A DNA stretch of 64,000 bases from Theobroma cacao (lineage: Eukaryota > Streptophyta > Magnoliopsida > Malvales > Malvaceae), in the NCBI RefSeq assembly GCF_000208745.1, contig NC_030853.1, forward strand, positions 10,975,040-11,039,039. The letters run 5' to 3'. This document shows, one piece after another, positions 10,022 through 21,290 of this stretch. The notes under the pieces were generated by a model that saw nothing but the letters and a program-made list of their open reading frames with translations, searched no databases and was not told the DNA's origin. Made by a program: the position numbers and the translations under genes. Each line of letters opens with the position of its first letter. Within the stretch, counting starts at the first letter, position 1.

Positions 10022-12648
10022 TGTAATACCCTGTACTTTGATATGGTGGCTAATAAAATTTATCGGATGCCAATTGAGGTTAATTATAAAGTTTAAAAGT
10101 GATAAAAGGTGAAAGGAATACTTTGGAGAAATATATTTCGCGCGTAAAGAAATAACAATAAAATAATAACATTTTTATCAGGGAAGAATTTGCAAAATAA
10201 AAAGTGATTTGAAGGTGAATTGAGGCATAATAAGGTATTTTGGGTACTAAGGAGACAAGTGAAAAATTTTGAAATAAAATAATATTAAAATATTAATATT
10301 TTATTCGATGCTGAAATTTTTCATGAAGGAGGAGTATATGGTCAATCCAAGTGGGGGAGGAGAAATAAGAAAGAATTTCGAAGAAAAACGACACTCGTGG
10401 GACCCACGTGCGTTTATTAGATAATGCACGAGTGGGTAAGTATATATTTAAATATTATGGTGACACCACATTGGAGTACAAACTTTATATTTCGTTTGTA
10501 CATATGTAAAAGAAGATAATAGAAAGAAATTGGAGTTAAATGAGTGTTGGGAGGACTAAATTAAAAAGGGAAGAAACTTAGAGGGCAAAACAATAATCTT
10601 TTATAAAGCTTGGTCAAAGCTTCCAAAAGAAGCTTTGACTCCTTTCTTTTTTTAGCTATAACTGATTCTTATCTTCTCCCAACAAGATATTTTTCTTCTT
10701 CTTCTTGAAGCTTCCAATGCCATTTTCATTTCAAGTTCATGAAAATTAAATTTTTACATGTGATTTTCTTTGTTTCTTCTCATTTCCTTTCTTTTCTTAC
10801 TCCTTTCTTCTCCAAACTTCTTAGGCATCAAACCTGTAGCTTCTAACTCCAATTTCTAACACTTCTACACCCTAGGAGAGAGAAAGAAAAATCTCTCTTT
10901 GTTTCCTTTATTTTCTATTTCTACTTCAAGGCTAAAAGGTATATATTTCCAACTTTTGAAAATTTTGAATTTATGGTTATATTTTCAGATTTTATTTCCT
11001 AATTTCTTCAAATTATTGTTTTTGAAAATATTAGGTTTTTTGTTGATTTTCATGCCTCCAAGCTCACCACGGTAAAGAATCTTTACATTGGAAAGAGTTG
11101 ACATGATGGGTTTGAGAATTAGACTAGAAATTTAGGTTAAATGTTAGGTTAAAGGGTAGATTGCTGAATGTAAATTTATTAGAATTATTAGATTTAAATT
11201 TATGACTTAATTGAGGTTGTTATAGTTTATTGATAAATATAGGTTTTAATGGTATTTCGGGACTACCTGGATTAGAACCTTGTTGGTGTTAGTTTTGTCA
11301 GGTGAGTGAACTTGCATTAAAATGCTTTGGGGTATATGCACATGTGTTTGAATGATTTACTTGAAAAGTTTTAATTGTCTTTTTCTTTAAAATGTATACA
11401 GGAACAAGCTCTTGATGAAATTTTTGTGTTGTGAAAATGTGACTGCGATGAGTCCACGTACTCCTTTATTATATTGATATACATATATATGTGTGTTGTG
11501 CTTTGATAGGTAATATTGTGTAATAAATATAACCGTGCGTGTGCGAGGAGGGAAAGCACATGCCAGTAACGATGTGGGCGGGAGTGCGTGTGATGATATT
11601 GAAGTGTGCGAGTAGGGAGTGCACATAATGATATAGAAATGTGCGAGTAGGGAGTGCACATGATGATATTGCCTTGTGCGTGGGGGGAATGCACATTGGC
11701 TGAGTGAGGTGGTGGTATTCGTGTTTATATATGCATATATGCATGTGCAAGAGAAAGTTATGAATATAGTATGTGGTTGTAATGTATGTGGAATCTTGCA
11801 TGTTGAACCTTGAAATTTTGCTAAGTATTTTCAAATTGAATTGTATTGCAGCAAATGGCCTTTTTTTGTTATGAAAAGAAACTCTTCCTTGGTTGTTCTG
11901 ATTCTCGCTGGAGCCAGAAACTCTCAACTTTGAGAGGTTGGCCACGGTTTTGTTTCTCACTGCAGCGTGAATCATTCTCGCTGTAGCGAGAAACCTCTTA
12001 TCAAGCTTGCTACCTTGCTTGGTTTCTGCCATATTTTCTACTTCTTTAACATCACGGTTGATCATGGATTTTCAACATCAAGGGATTAATTAATCAAGTT
12101 TGAAATGAGGTGTTTTAACAAGAGCTTAAACTAAATTGCATTGTTTTTTAACTTAAGTGCATCATGATTTCTAAACATTCCTTAACATTGCTTGTTCCTT
12201 TCTAATGTTCACTCATTGGGTTTATACTCATGTTTTTAAACTTCATGTTTTAGGTTTTCTGAGTTGAAGGTGACTAGATCTTAGGACGAGGTGCTCCTCC
12301 CTATCCACTGCTCTAGTAGGTTTACCGTGACACTAAATGTTGGCAATCGTACCCAGAGTCACTCCGTTGACAATCAAGGTCTAATTATGTGTATATGAAT
12401 ATTGGATGTGAAATACTAAGACTCATTTGTCAAGCTATATATGTATATTATGGTTAATGATGCCACTATGAATACATAATTGGGTTTTCTGAATAGTTTT
12501 CAAAGGAATTATATTTGAACATTACAAATTTTGGAGTTTAAAGACATGGATTAATGTACAAGATTATATAAATAGGCTTTCTTGGGCTTAGTGGGCTGAG
12601 CCCATTATGCCCTCGTGCCTGTCATGGTCCCAGATTTGGGTTGTGACA
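10022..12648 (+). mobile_element. Solo LTR-A2 (2,627 bp) with 5-bp target duplication
   Basis: Starts TGTAATACCCTGTACTTTG and ends GGGTTGTGACA, flanked by perfect CAGTC repeats, with no internal domain: a solo LTR formed by LTR-LTR recombination. It is the most complete A2-type LTR here and the reference for U3 comparisons. It contains AAGTGGGGGAG near 10350, CT-rich leader sequence near 10690, a minisatellite of about 35-bp units (11592-11695) and the CGCTGTAGCGAGA palindrome family (11905-11995). It interrupts a copia gag lying on the other strand. A weak reverse-strand open frame across the minisatellite is not considered a gene. Confidence 0.95.
11592..11695 (+). repeat. About 35-bp minisatellite in LTR-A2
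   Basis: Three units of the form GATGATATTGAAGTGTGCGAGTAGGGAGTGCACAT-like sequence. Same GTGC...GCAC hairpin core as the 42-bp array at 3861, but a different spacer (GATATTGAAA instead of GACCCAGCTA). Confidence 0.8.
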
Positions 12649-12718
12649 CAGTCAATGAATTTAGGCCTGTCAACTTATTTGCATCAAGTATGCTTCTAAG
12701 TGACAAACTATTCACCAT
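12649..12718 (-). pseudogene. Ty1/copia gag N-terminus, cut by the solo LTR
   Basis: From an ATG at 12718 on the minus strand the frame reads MVNSLSLRSILDANKLTG, the usual N-terminus of copia Gag, up to the CAGTC target duplication. Removing the solo LTR and one duplication brings the DWFRNIK motif into line with one base missing before it. So the gag already had, or later gained, a one-base deletion. This is the same gene as 9180-10021. Confidence 0.85.
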
Positions 12719-15054
12719 GATGGATTTATATCCTATATAAATCTACATATATGATTATTAGTCATTAATGCAAATTATATATTCATAAAGACAAGGTTTT
12801 AGAATCTTATATGATTATTCTCAATATTTTATCAAAACAATAGCCCTCCTTTATTATTTTGAGAAATTTAACCTTTAAACTTTTTATTGAACTAGGACCT
12901 TTTTCATCCCACCATGACCTTGAGTGACTCAACAAGCCATAATGAAACTAATTAGGTAGATAACTTAGCTTACCAATTGTATCTTATACAACTCCTAGAT
13001 CAATTAGGTGACAATTCATTGTTTAAATGTATCATATGCATTTTCTCTAACTATGCCTCTAAATCTATGCGATCATGTGTGACACATTCGAACAACATGG
13101 TACTAGTTGAGTAAGACCAACCAACAACTCAAATGTACTTGTGTAAAAGTTTGGCCTTGAGTGACTTAATAAGCCTCCAATTAAAAGAGCATCCTGGTTA
13201 TTTTGTTATATGGTGGAAGGTAACCATTTAACTCAATATTTTAATGAGGGATTTTATTTATTAATTCATTAATTAAGGTCTCATTGATTTGGCATTGTCG
13301 ACATGCATAGCATTTATCGCATTTCACATATATCGTATATATATACTAAAAAAAAAAATATCTATCTCATGCCAACTACTAGGATGATTATGGACTTTAC
13401 TAATTCTAATTTCTTCGAGTCATTAAGGAAATCAGTTGGTCAAATTCCTAAGGGATTTACACAAACATCGTCTTCAAGCTTTGCTTGTAATCTCCTTGAA
13501 TCTCCATGGCGTTTTTGGATCTCCATCTTCAAATTACAAAATTTTTCTATCTAACCCTAGTTTTACATGTTGATGTAACTAATTACATTTTATAATCAAG
13601 AAACGTCAAGTTACATTCAAGGGGAGTTAGGTGAGAAAATAATTTTACAACCTAGAGAAAATAGGGATAAGGTAGAGTGCGCAGACCCTATTTTAAAATA
13701 AATACCATGAGAAATAAATTTAACCATCCATGAACTAATCTTCTAAAGTCTAAGTTCATAATTATCCTCATGCTTTATAATCACAATCAAAAGCATAGAA
13801 ATAAATGCAAACTCGATATCACTTGGTGATCTTATGTGTTATTTGAGAAAAGCATCAATTAATTCACTTAAAGTGCTAGACTCAAATTATTTGGTATTGT
13901 TTTATTTCAAATTAGTGTTTAAGAAATTCCCATTTTCAAAACACTTAAGGTAAACATTTTACTCCTTTTGCTTAAATAAAATTCATTGAAATAAAACTTT
14001 CCTTTTTAAGACTCTCCATTATAATTCTTTTCATAATTAAAACTCCTTTTAATTTTTGAAATCTCTTTATTTTAGGTAAACTTCCTAAAATATTTCTAAG
14101 AGAACATTTTAATTTCTAACATTTAGAACATGGATTAGTTTCCTATATTGCATCTTGTTCAAGTTATCTAAAAGGTGACTTAACAAATTTTGGAAACTTC
14201 TAGTCAAACCAAAATTTTAAGGGAAGTTCAATGTTATCATATAACTTTAGGAATTTCTTCTAAAGTAGGAAACTATTTCCTAGGAATTTCACAAATTAAA
14301 ATACTATCTTTAATTTTAGGAATTTCTTTTAAAGTAGGAAACAATTTCCTATTTTTTATGAATCACTCAAAATTAAAATTCTATCCTTAATTTTAGGAAT
14401 TGCTTTTAAAGTAGGAAACAATTTCCTATTTTTTTTGAATCACCCAAAATTAAAATAGATGGTATTTAAGTGCTCTTAAAACACTATAAATCATGGGTCA
14501 AACTCATGAAAAAGCTGCTGAAAATTTTCAGCAAGTGTGTTTAACAATTAAACACAAAATTCATGAAGAATTAAGCCACCAAAACCGATCATAGCTACCC
14601 AAAATTTTCTGCATTGAATCTTTGTTGTTTTGAAACTAGAAAACATGATTTTTATGAACTTTTTTCATACTAAATCAAGTTTAGCTAAAACATGCAGTAA
14701 TTTAATTTGATAAAGCTAATTTTAACAATTAAAAACTGCTCATAACACTTACCTAATGTTTGTAAAAAAATAATCGACAAATTAGTCCCCAAAACACCTC
14801 AAAATTATTCGATTTTAACTTGGCTTCACAAGCCTTTTAATCCATTCTTAATTCTTCAACTAAACATGATTTTAAACCTTTTAAAACATGTTTTAATGAA
14901 TTAATTACATGCTGTATAGATTTGAATTAAAATAGAAAAACATATTTTAAAGAAAGCCTTTAAAATTGATATATACCAAATCAACACGCAAATCAATTCT
15001 ATTGATTATCACCAAGAATCAAGCATGCAAATTACATGAAAAACATCAAACAAA
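12719..15054 (-). other. Copia untranslated leader, minus orientation
   Basis: About 2.3 kb between the gag start (12718) and a primer binding site (15055-15066). AT-rich with no convincing open frame. A tandem repeat lies at 14243-14457. Leaders of 1-2 kb are seen in some plant copia lineages, but parts of this could be later insertions. Confidence 0.5.
14243..14457. repeat. Tandem repeat, about 70-77 bp, 3 units
   Basis: Each unit carries TTTTAGGAATT, then CTTTTAAAGTAGGAAACAAT and TTTCCTA, then CAAAATTAAAAT. The first unit is the most diverged. GGAAACnATTTCC forms a short hairpin in each unit. Confidence 0.85.
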
Positions 15055-15066
15055 GGCTCTGATACC
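15055..15066 (-). other. Copia primer binding site, tRNA-Met type
   Basis: GGCTCTGATACC on the plus strand is GGTATCAGAGCC on the minus strand, a perfect match to the core of the plant tRNA-iMet site. Orientation agrees with the minus-strand copia gag at 9180-12718. Confidence 0.75.
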
Positions 15067-15071
15067 TCTTC

Positions 15072-16200
15072 TGGGATTCGACCTCATGCTCAAACATGAA
15101 AATAATTAAGAAATTAAAAATATAGCTCAGCGAAAAAATAAATTATCATTTAATCAAAGAAACAACCGAATCCTACAAGATCAATATTTGTGTTTTTCAT
15201 GTAACTTTCAAATTAATTATGAACACCCATAAGTTTAGGAGTTACATACCTTGCTCTAGATATTGAAATCAAGAGCCAATTAAATCAAAATCTTTGCTTC
15301 TTCACCTTTAAGATTGTCAAATCTTTAGTCATCCAAGTGTTTGGCCTTTAATAGTAATCAACATAGTGACCGAATATGACCTTCTCAAAGGTAGAATTTT
15401 TACTTGTGCTAGCAAGGTTTGTTTCTAAAAAAAAAAGGCCAAAAATTCTTCTTGAATCTTATTTTTGTCAGACAAAGAAAACTATTTTTCTTTTCTTATT
15501 TTATGAAACGGTTGAGAAGTAGTTAGAGGCTTAGAGTTTTTGTTTGCTAATATAATATATTTATATAGCCAACCTTAAATACAACAGTTGTATTTAAATT
15601 TAATTAAGTCTATGTGAACTTAATTAATTTCTCACTTCATTTTGGTCTATTATAATTAAGTCCAGTTTAATTAATTATCCTTATTTAATCCCAGTCATGT
15701 CATTTAATATTTTTGACCCATTAGGCTTTTAACATTTTGGCAATAAATATGAATTCTAATCAAATATCAATTTGATAATTAATTTATATTTATAAATCAT
15801 GAGTGGCATCTAGCAATACATCATGACCACTCAAATGTTAGAGAGTCAATTAAAGAATTTGACAAAGCCCTTCAATGATAAGCCTCTTAGTGCAATACGG
15901 TCCTTTTATTAAATATTTCGAATATGTCATAAAAGCATGACTCAGTGCCTACTTATAACATTTCATGTTAGTTCTCATAATTCATGACTAACCTTATGAA
16001 TTTAGGAAACTAACTTTCTTCAAATTCATCATGCTTTGGCCAAAGACTTTATACAAGTTAACCAAGAATTGAGAATAATTGAGATACATCCCCTCATATC
16101 ACTTGAGGTGATGAATCCTTTCTTGACCACTCATTCACCTTTTCATGCTTCATGGCATACCCAAAAACACCTTGTTTAGGCATCTGGTCGCCTCCAAACC
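15072..16200 (-). repeat. Putative copia 5' LTR, minus orientation, right end missing
   Basis: If the LTR ends near the primer site, its minus-strand 3' terminus is ...ATCCCA, shown as TGGGATTCG at 15072. Sequence up to 16200 is AT-rich and non-coding with no stop-free frame of note. The LTR start is not seen because LTR-B sequence begins at 16201. Boundary inferred only from the primer site. Confidence 0.4.
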
Positions 16201-16641
16201 TATAATAACCTTCTCTCCTATTGTAACCTACGTTTGAGACTTGCAAGTGAACTTGACAAATTCCGAACAAGCCTTAGTTGAGCTTCTGGATAATTAAAAT
16301 CAACTGGCAATATTAATACTATTGTTTACTTAAACCAAATAAACAACTGTATTTAAGAAGTAACATCTAGATACCAATAACTAGACTTAATAAACTCCAA
16401 AGAAATTTCAACATCACACGTGGTATTCGTTACAAAATCTTAAAGTTTTAGCAAATACATTTTCCATAGACTAATAATTTTTATAAGTCTAACACTTTTA
16501 CACAGCTTGACCCCTATGTAGCAGAGTGACTCGGAGTGGAAGTCTAAGAGATGCCATTACCTACGTTGTAGCAAGTCTTGATGTGCTAAGCAATATACTT
16601 GAGCTGGTTACTTATCTGCAAAAGGAAGATAAGGTGGGTGA
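16201..16641 (-). repeat. LTR-B fragment (3' end), minus orientation
   Basis: Begins TATAATAACC, the TGTAACGACC terminus with its CG decayed, and follows the same order as 30447-30950: GTTTGAGACTTGC, ACAAGCCTTAGTTGAG, GACTCGGAGTGGAAGTC, AAGAGATGCCATTA and the final GCAAAAGGAAGATAAG. It stops at the LTR-C start at 16642; the continuation is not found on the other side of element C. Confidence 0.75.
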
Positions 16642-18076
16642 TGATAATTCTATTTTATAGAATTATTTTATTCTGATTTTGTTATTAAATATTAGCTAAG
16701 TCCTTGATTTTCAATTATAATTTTCTTTTTTTTAGTTGTTTTTATAATTAGTTTATTTTTAAGTGAGATATTTTAATTTTATGTTATTCCTTTTAATTTG
16801 GTTATTATTTATTAGTTTTTATATTTTTTGTAGGATTAAAAGTGATTGGGCTTAATTTTGGAAAGTAAAGTATTGAAAGACTAAGAATCTGCTTGCATAT
16901 GCTTCAGTATTTTGGCCATGTCTCAAGATAAAGAACTCAAAATGATGCAATTCTTAGACCATTGAAAAGATAAGAGATAGAGCTACAACTTTCATGCAGA
17001 TCACTTTGCCCAGTTCTACATTGAAGATAGAGAAAATCGCATCGAAAAATGGCTGGACGTACTGTGCCTGGAATAGAAATTTGTAAAGACTGATAATTGA
17101 TTTTTGGGCCTCTTATTACACTTTTAAGCCCAATTAAAGCCTAGGTCAACTTAAGGAACTTTAGATTAAGTTTATTAGTATAAATAGGATATGTTTAACA
17201 ACATTAAAGAAACTTTTGAGAGATTCAAGAAGCTAGAAGTTGAGGCTGAAACTTGGAGATCAAGACGACAATTATTATTTTATTTTCTTCCTTGGCTTTT
17301 AATTTTCTTGTTACTTTCAATGGTTGAATTTATTATAATGTTATTTATTTTTGCAATCATGAGTGGCTAATTTTCTTTTTCTTGGATTGCAATTGAACTC
17401 ACATGTAGTCTAAATTTTTAATTTTTTTCTTACTTATCTTTAATGGGTTTCGAATTGTTTATTCCAATTTGTTCTTAATGCTTTTAATTGCTTGGCCACC
17501 AATTAAATTGATCTAGGAACCTAAACAAACTTGGGAAAGGGAGTTTAAAGTAGTCTAAAATTGGGATAGCATATGATCATACTAATTGATTTGCGTATAG
17601 GATATGGATATACCTATAGGCCATATGTAGCCAGATTAGAGCCTGAACTTAATGAGTCTATTTTAATTTCAATTCACATAGGAATATAGTGTTTTAGTTA
17701 AAATAGATATTTTTATAAGATGAGTCGGAAGACCCTTATAAATAATTGAGGACTCGAAGTTAGCAATTCAACCCATTGAAATAGGTTAAGAAAGAGAGGT
17801 AAGATTTAGATGAAGTGTGAGGGATATTGTAATCCTATACTTGTTTGATTTGATTTTTATCTAATTATATTTTTGCTTTGATTTTTCTTTTTATTATAAA
17901 TTTTGTTTAATTAGTTTTAGTTAATTAATTAATTTTGATTGTTTGGATAAGATTAAATTGTTCTAATTTTTGTACTTAGTAAAGTTTTAGATCAATTCCC
18001 TGTGGGATCGATACTCTGCTTGCTAATATACTATCTATTTGATACGTATACTTGTGTAGTAGGATTTTAACTGACA
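16642..18076 (+). repeat. LTR-C, left (5') LTR
   Basis: Starts TGATAATTC, ends AACTGACA. The first bases contain an inverted repeat ATAATTCTA / TAGAATTAT (about 16644-16666). TATAAATA at 17179-17186 (TTAGTATAAATAGGATATG) is the likely promoter TATA box. It is flanked left by an LTR-B fragment, and no target duplication can be confirmed. Confidence 0.9.
17179..17186 (+). promoter_or_regulatory. TATA box of LTR-C
   Basis: TATAAATA about 540 bp into the LTR. The partner LTR has CATAAATA at 23635-23642, so the right copy has lost the best match. Confidence 0.5.
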
Positions 18077-18082
18077 AGTTTT

Positions 18083-18100
18083 TGGCGCCATTGCTGAGGA
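18083..18100 (+). other. Primer binding site of element C, tRNA-Asp type
   Basis: TGGCGCCATTGCTGAGGA lies six bases after the LTR-C end. Athila and Tat elements typically carry TGGCGCCGTTGCCGGGGA-like sites. The differences are CG-to-CA and CC-to-CT type changes. Confidence 0.85.
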
Positions 18101-18215
18101 ATTGTTTCTAGATTTATTACTAATACTAATACCAAGCAATTTAGTCTTACTTCAAATTTTATTTTTCTTGTTTTAATTTTGATAATGTTTTCTTGCAGAT
18201 ATCTTTGGTCATTGT

Positions 18216-20552
18216 ATGCAAAGAAGAGACAACTTGAATCTTGTTCCTTTTGATCCTAAGATAGAAAGAACTTTCAGAAGATGTCGAAGGGAGAATTCGC
18301 AAGTTGCAGCTTTAAATTAGACAATGGCCGAGGATAACATTAATAATGGCAATAATGCCATTAATCTGGTTCCTGAAACAAATAGAGCACTACGAGATTA
18401 TGTTGTTTCTCTGTTGCAAGGTTTGCACCAAAGTATTATGAGATCTTCCATCAATATGAATAATTTTGAAATTAAACTAGCTTACATTCGGATGATCTAG
18501 TGTTCGGTCCAGTTCGGTGGGTTACCCAACGATGATTCTAATTCTCATTTGGTAAATTTCCTGGAGATTTGTGATACCTTTAAATACAATGGTGTAATTG
18601 ACGATGCTATTAGATTGAGACTGTTTCCGTTCTCTATGAGGGATAAAGCAAAAAGCTGGCTTAATTCACTACCTAATGGGTCTATCACTACATGGGAGGA
18701 CTTATCTCAAAAGTTTCTCGCAAAGTTCTTTTCACCTACAAAGACTACAAAGCTGAGGAACGAAATCACCTCATTCACACAATTTAATGGTGAGTCCTTG
18801 TATGAAGCTTGGGGGAGATTTAAAGAACTACTACGAAAATATCCACATCATGGGATTCCTGATTGGTTGCAAGTTCAAACATTCTACAATGGGTTGGCTG
18901 GATCAATTAAAACCACAATTGATGTTGCTGTTGGTGGGGCATTGATGAGTAAGAATGCTGCAAATGCTTATAATTTGTTGGAAGAGATGGCTTTAAATAA
19001 TTATCAATGGCCTTCAAAAAGGTCGAGTTCGAGAAAAGTTATTGGAGCCTATGAAATTGATGCAATTGGCAACTTAGTTGTGCAAATGGTTGCACTGTCT
19101 AAGAAGATTGACACATTGGGAGTTCATGTAGTTCAAAATTCATTAGTACTTTATGAGATGTGTGGAGATGGCCATTCATATGATCAATGTCCATGCAATT
19201 TTGAATCAGTCCAGTTTTTGGGGAACTTCAATAGACAACAGAATAACCCATACTCCAATACTTATAATCCTGGTTGGAGAAACCACCCCAACTTTTCATG
19301 AAACAACAATGCAGGGCCTTTCAACCCTAAACCTATCATGCCTCCTGGTTTTCAACAACAAGTTAGACCACCAGTTCTTGGAAAGAAGTTCCAAGTTGAA
19401 GAACTTCTCTTGCAATATATATCACAGAATGATGCTATAATTCAAAGTTTTGGAGCATCCTTAAGAAATCTTGAAACCCAAATGGGACAGCTTGCAAACT
19501 TCATGAACAATAGACCCCAATGTGCCTTACCAAGTGATACACAAGTAAATCCCAAAGGTAGGGAACATTGTAATGCAGTTACACTTTGGAGTGGAAAAGA
19601 AGTTGGAGGGGTGAATGAAAAATCAATTGAATCTTCAAAGGAGCATGTAGATGATGACAAGGCAATTGTTGAGAAAGAAGTTGAAGTGGAAAAGACAGAT
19701 AATGGGCAAGCTAAAAATCAAGGGGATTCTCAAGCAACTTATCTTACACCACCATTCCCACAAAGGTTGAAAAAGCAAAAGATTGATAAACAGTTTGAGA
19801 AATTCCTCAATGTCTTCAAGAAGGTCCACATAAACATCTCTTTTGCTGAAGCTTTGGAAAACATGCCAAGTTATGTTAAATTCTTAAAAGACATCTTAAC
19901 TAAGAAGAGGAAACTGGAAGATTTTGAAATAGTGGCACTTACTGAGGAGTGCAGTGTAATAATTCAAAACAAGCTTCCATCAAAACTTAAAGATCCAGGG
20001 AGTTTTTCTATACCTTGTACTATTGGTAGATTTAAATTTACTAAAGCTTTATGTGATTTGGGTGCAGGTGTTTCAATCATGCCTTTGTTAATTGCTAAGA
20101 ATCTAGGACTTAACGAGATACAACCTACCACAGTTTCTTTGCAATTAGCAAATAGAACAATCAGATACGTTGTTGGGATTATTGACGATGTATTGGTTAA
20201 AGTTGGGCATCTCTACATTCCGATGGACTTCATTGTGCTTGAGATAGAAGAGGATCTAGAAATTCCTTTAATCTTGGGGCGGCCATTCTTGGCCACTACA
20301 AGCGCAATCATTGATGTGAGGGAAGGCAAGATAACTTTCAAACTTGGAGAAGAGGAAGTTGAGTTTAACATTTTCAACGCAAATAAAAATCCTAGCTTTA
20401 CAAGTTGTTGCTATAGAGTGGAGTTAATTGATGAAGGAAAAGGTGAACCTATTTCTCCACCAACAATTGAGCAAGCACCAATCTTTGAGTTTAAGCCACC
20501 ACCTCCGCTTGTGAGACCCAAGCAATCAGCAACGGAGCATCCTCCACCATGA
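18216..20552 (+). pseudogene. Athila/Tat-like gag-protease, one frame with three stops
   Basis: From ATG 18216 (MQRRDNLNLVPFDPK) one frame reaches 20552, interrupted by TAG 18318-18320, TAG 18498-18500 and TGA 19299-19301 with no frameshift. Gag core: DKAKSWLNSLPNGSITTWED, FLAKFFSPTKTTKLRNEI, ESLYEAWGRFKELLRKYPHH, QTFYNGL. The knuckle reads YEMCGDGHSYDQC, so the first Cys of the usual CCHC motif is Tyr. Further on come GFQQQ and LETQMGQLANFMNNRPQ. Protease: FTKALCDLGAGVSIMP (usual DLGAS, Ser to Gly) and IPLILGRPFL. The tandem copy at 24755 keeps CAG where this copy has TAG 18318. Apart from the stops, the frame is well kept. Confidence 0.9.
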
Positions 20553-20783
20553 TTTTATTGTCCTTTTGAGATTGGACAAAAAGTAATGATGCTTTCTAGA
20601 TCGTACTTCAAGCTTTTTCCATGGAAACGCAAAAAAAGATGGTAGGGTTCTTTCAAAGTAATAAAGGCTTATCCTTGTAGAATAATTGAGATTTATAGTG
20701 AGGATACGGGAACAATCATGGTTAATGAGATGAGCCTCAGACCATATTTTAAGGAAGAAGAACTGAAAATGGAGGTGCTTTAG
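20553..20783 (+). pseudogene. Integrase C-terminus remnant fused to gag-protease
   Basis: Directly after the TGA at 20550-20552, and in the same frame, the translation reads FEIGQKVMMLSRSYFKLFPW, KRW-stop-GSFKVIKAYPC and VNEMSLRPYF, ending with TAG at 20781. This matches the post-core C-terminal part of Athila/Tat integrases (RWxGPF...LKPY pattern). About 3-4 kb of pol normally lies between protease and this point, so a large internal deletion is inferred. Confidence 0.8.
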
Positions 20784-20811
20784 TCAAGCTAGTGACTATA
20801 AACGAGCGCTT

Positions 20812-20829
20812 CTTGGGAGGCAGCCCAAG
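20812..20829 (+). other. Conserved hairpin CTTGGG-AGGCAG-CCCAAG
   Basis: Six-base perfect stem (20812-20817 with 20824-20829) and six-base loop, 28 bp after the integrase stop. Position suggests a post-transcriptional or end-of-pol signal; function unknown. Confidence 0.6.
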
Positions 20830-20949
20830 TTTCTAAACTTTACTTATTTTAGCCTTCCTTTTATTTAATTTTTTTTAGTTTAGTTAGAATTTATTTCTTT
20901 TGATTGATTAATTTTTTTTATGTTTCATTTTGCAGATAATTGGTAAAAA

Positions 20950-21290
20950 AAAAAATCAACGTCGCGACACTCATTTTGAGTGCCACGGCCTTGAGAAGAA
21001 GTAAACAAGGCACATGAAACAGAATGTTTCAGCACCATGGTCCTCAAAGGGAGAGCCACATCGCTAGACGAAGCAAAAAAAGTCACTGAAACAGAATGTT
21101 TCAGCACCGCGACCCTCAAAGGGAACGTTGTAGTGCTAACAAAGCAAAAATTGGCAGAATGGTTGAGCGCCTCGGCATTGAACCTTGAGAGCCACAGAGC
21201 TCAAACCTGAAGCGTAATGCTTCGAGTGAAAAATTTTGCACGTTGTTGCCCTCTGGGTTAGGGCACAACCCTAACCGTTTGAAAACCCTC
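20950..21290 (+). repeat. Palindrome-rich tandem repeat block in element C
   Basis: TGAAACAGAATGTTTCA (6-bp perfect stem, 5-nt loop) followed by GCACC occurs near 21014-21030 and again near 21086-21102, in a repeat of about 72 bp (CCTCAAAGGGA words recur). A related GAAGCGTAATGCTTC hairpin follows near 21210, and GGTTAGGGcacaaCCCTAACC near 21256. GC content is higher than in the flanks. Confidence 0.75.
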
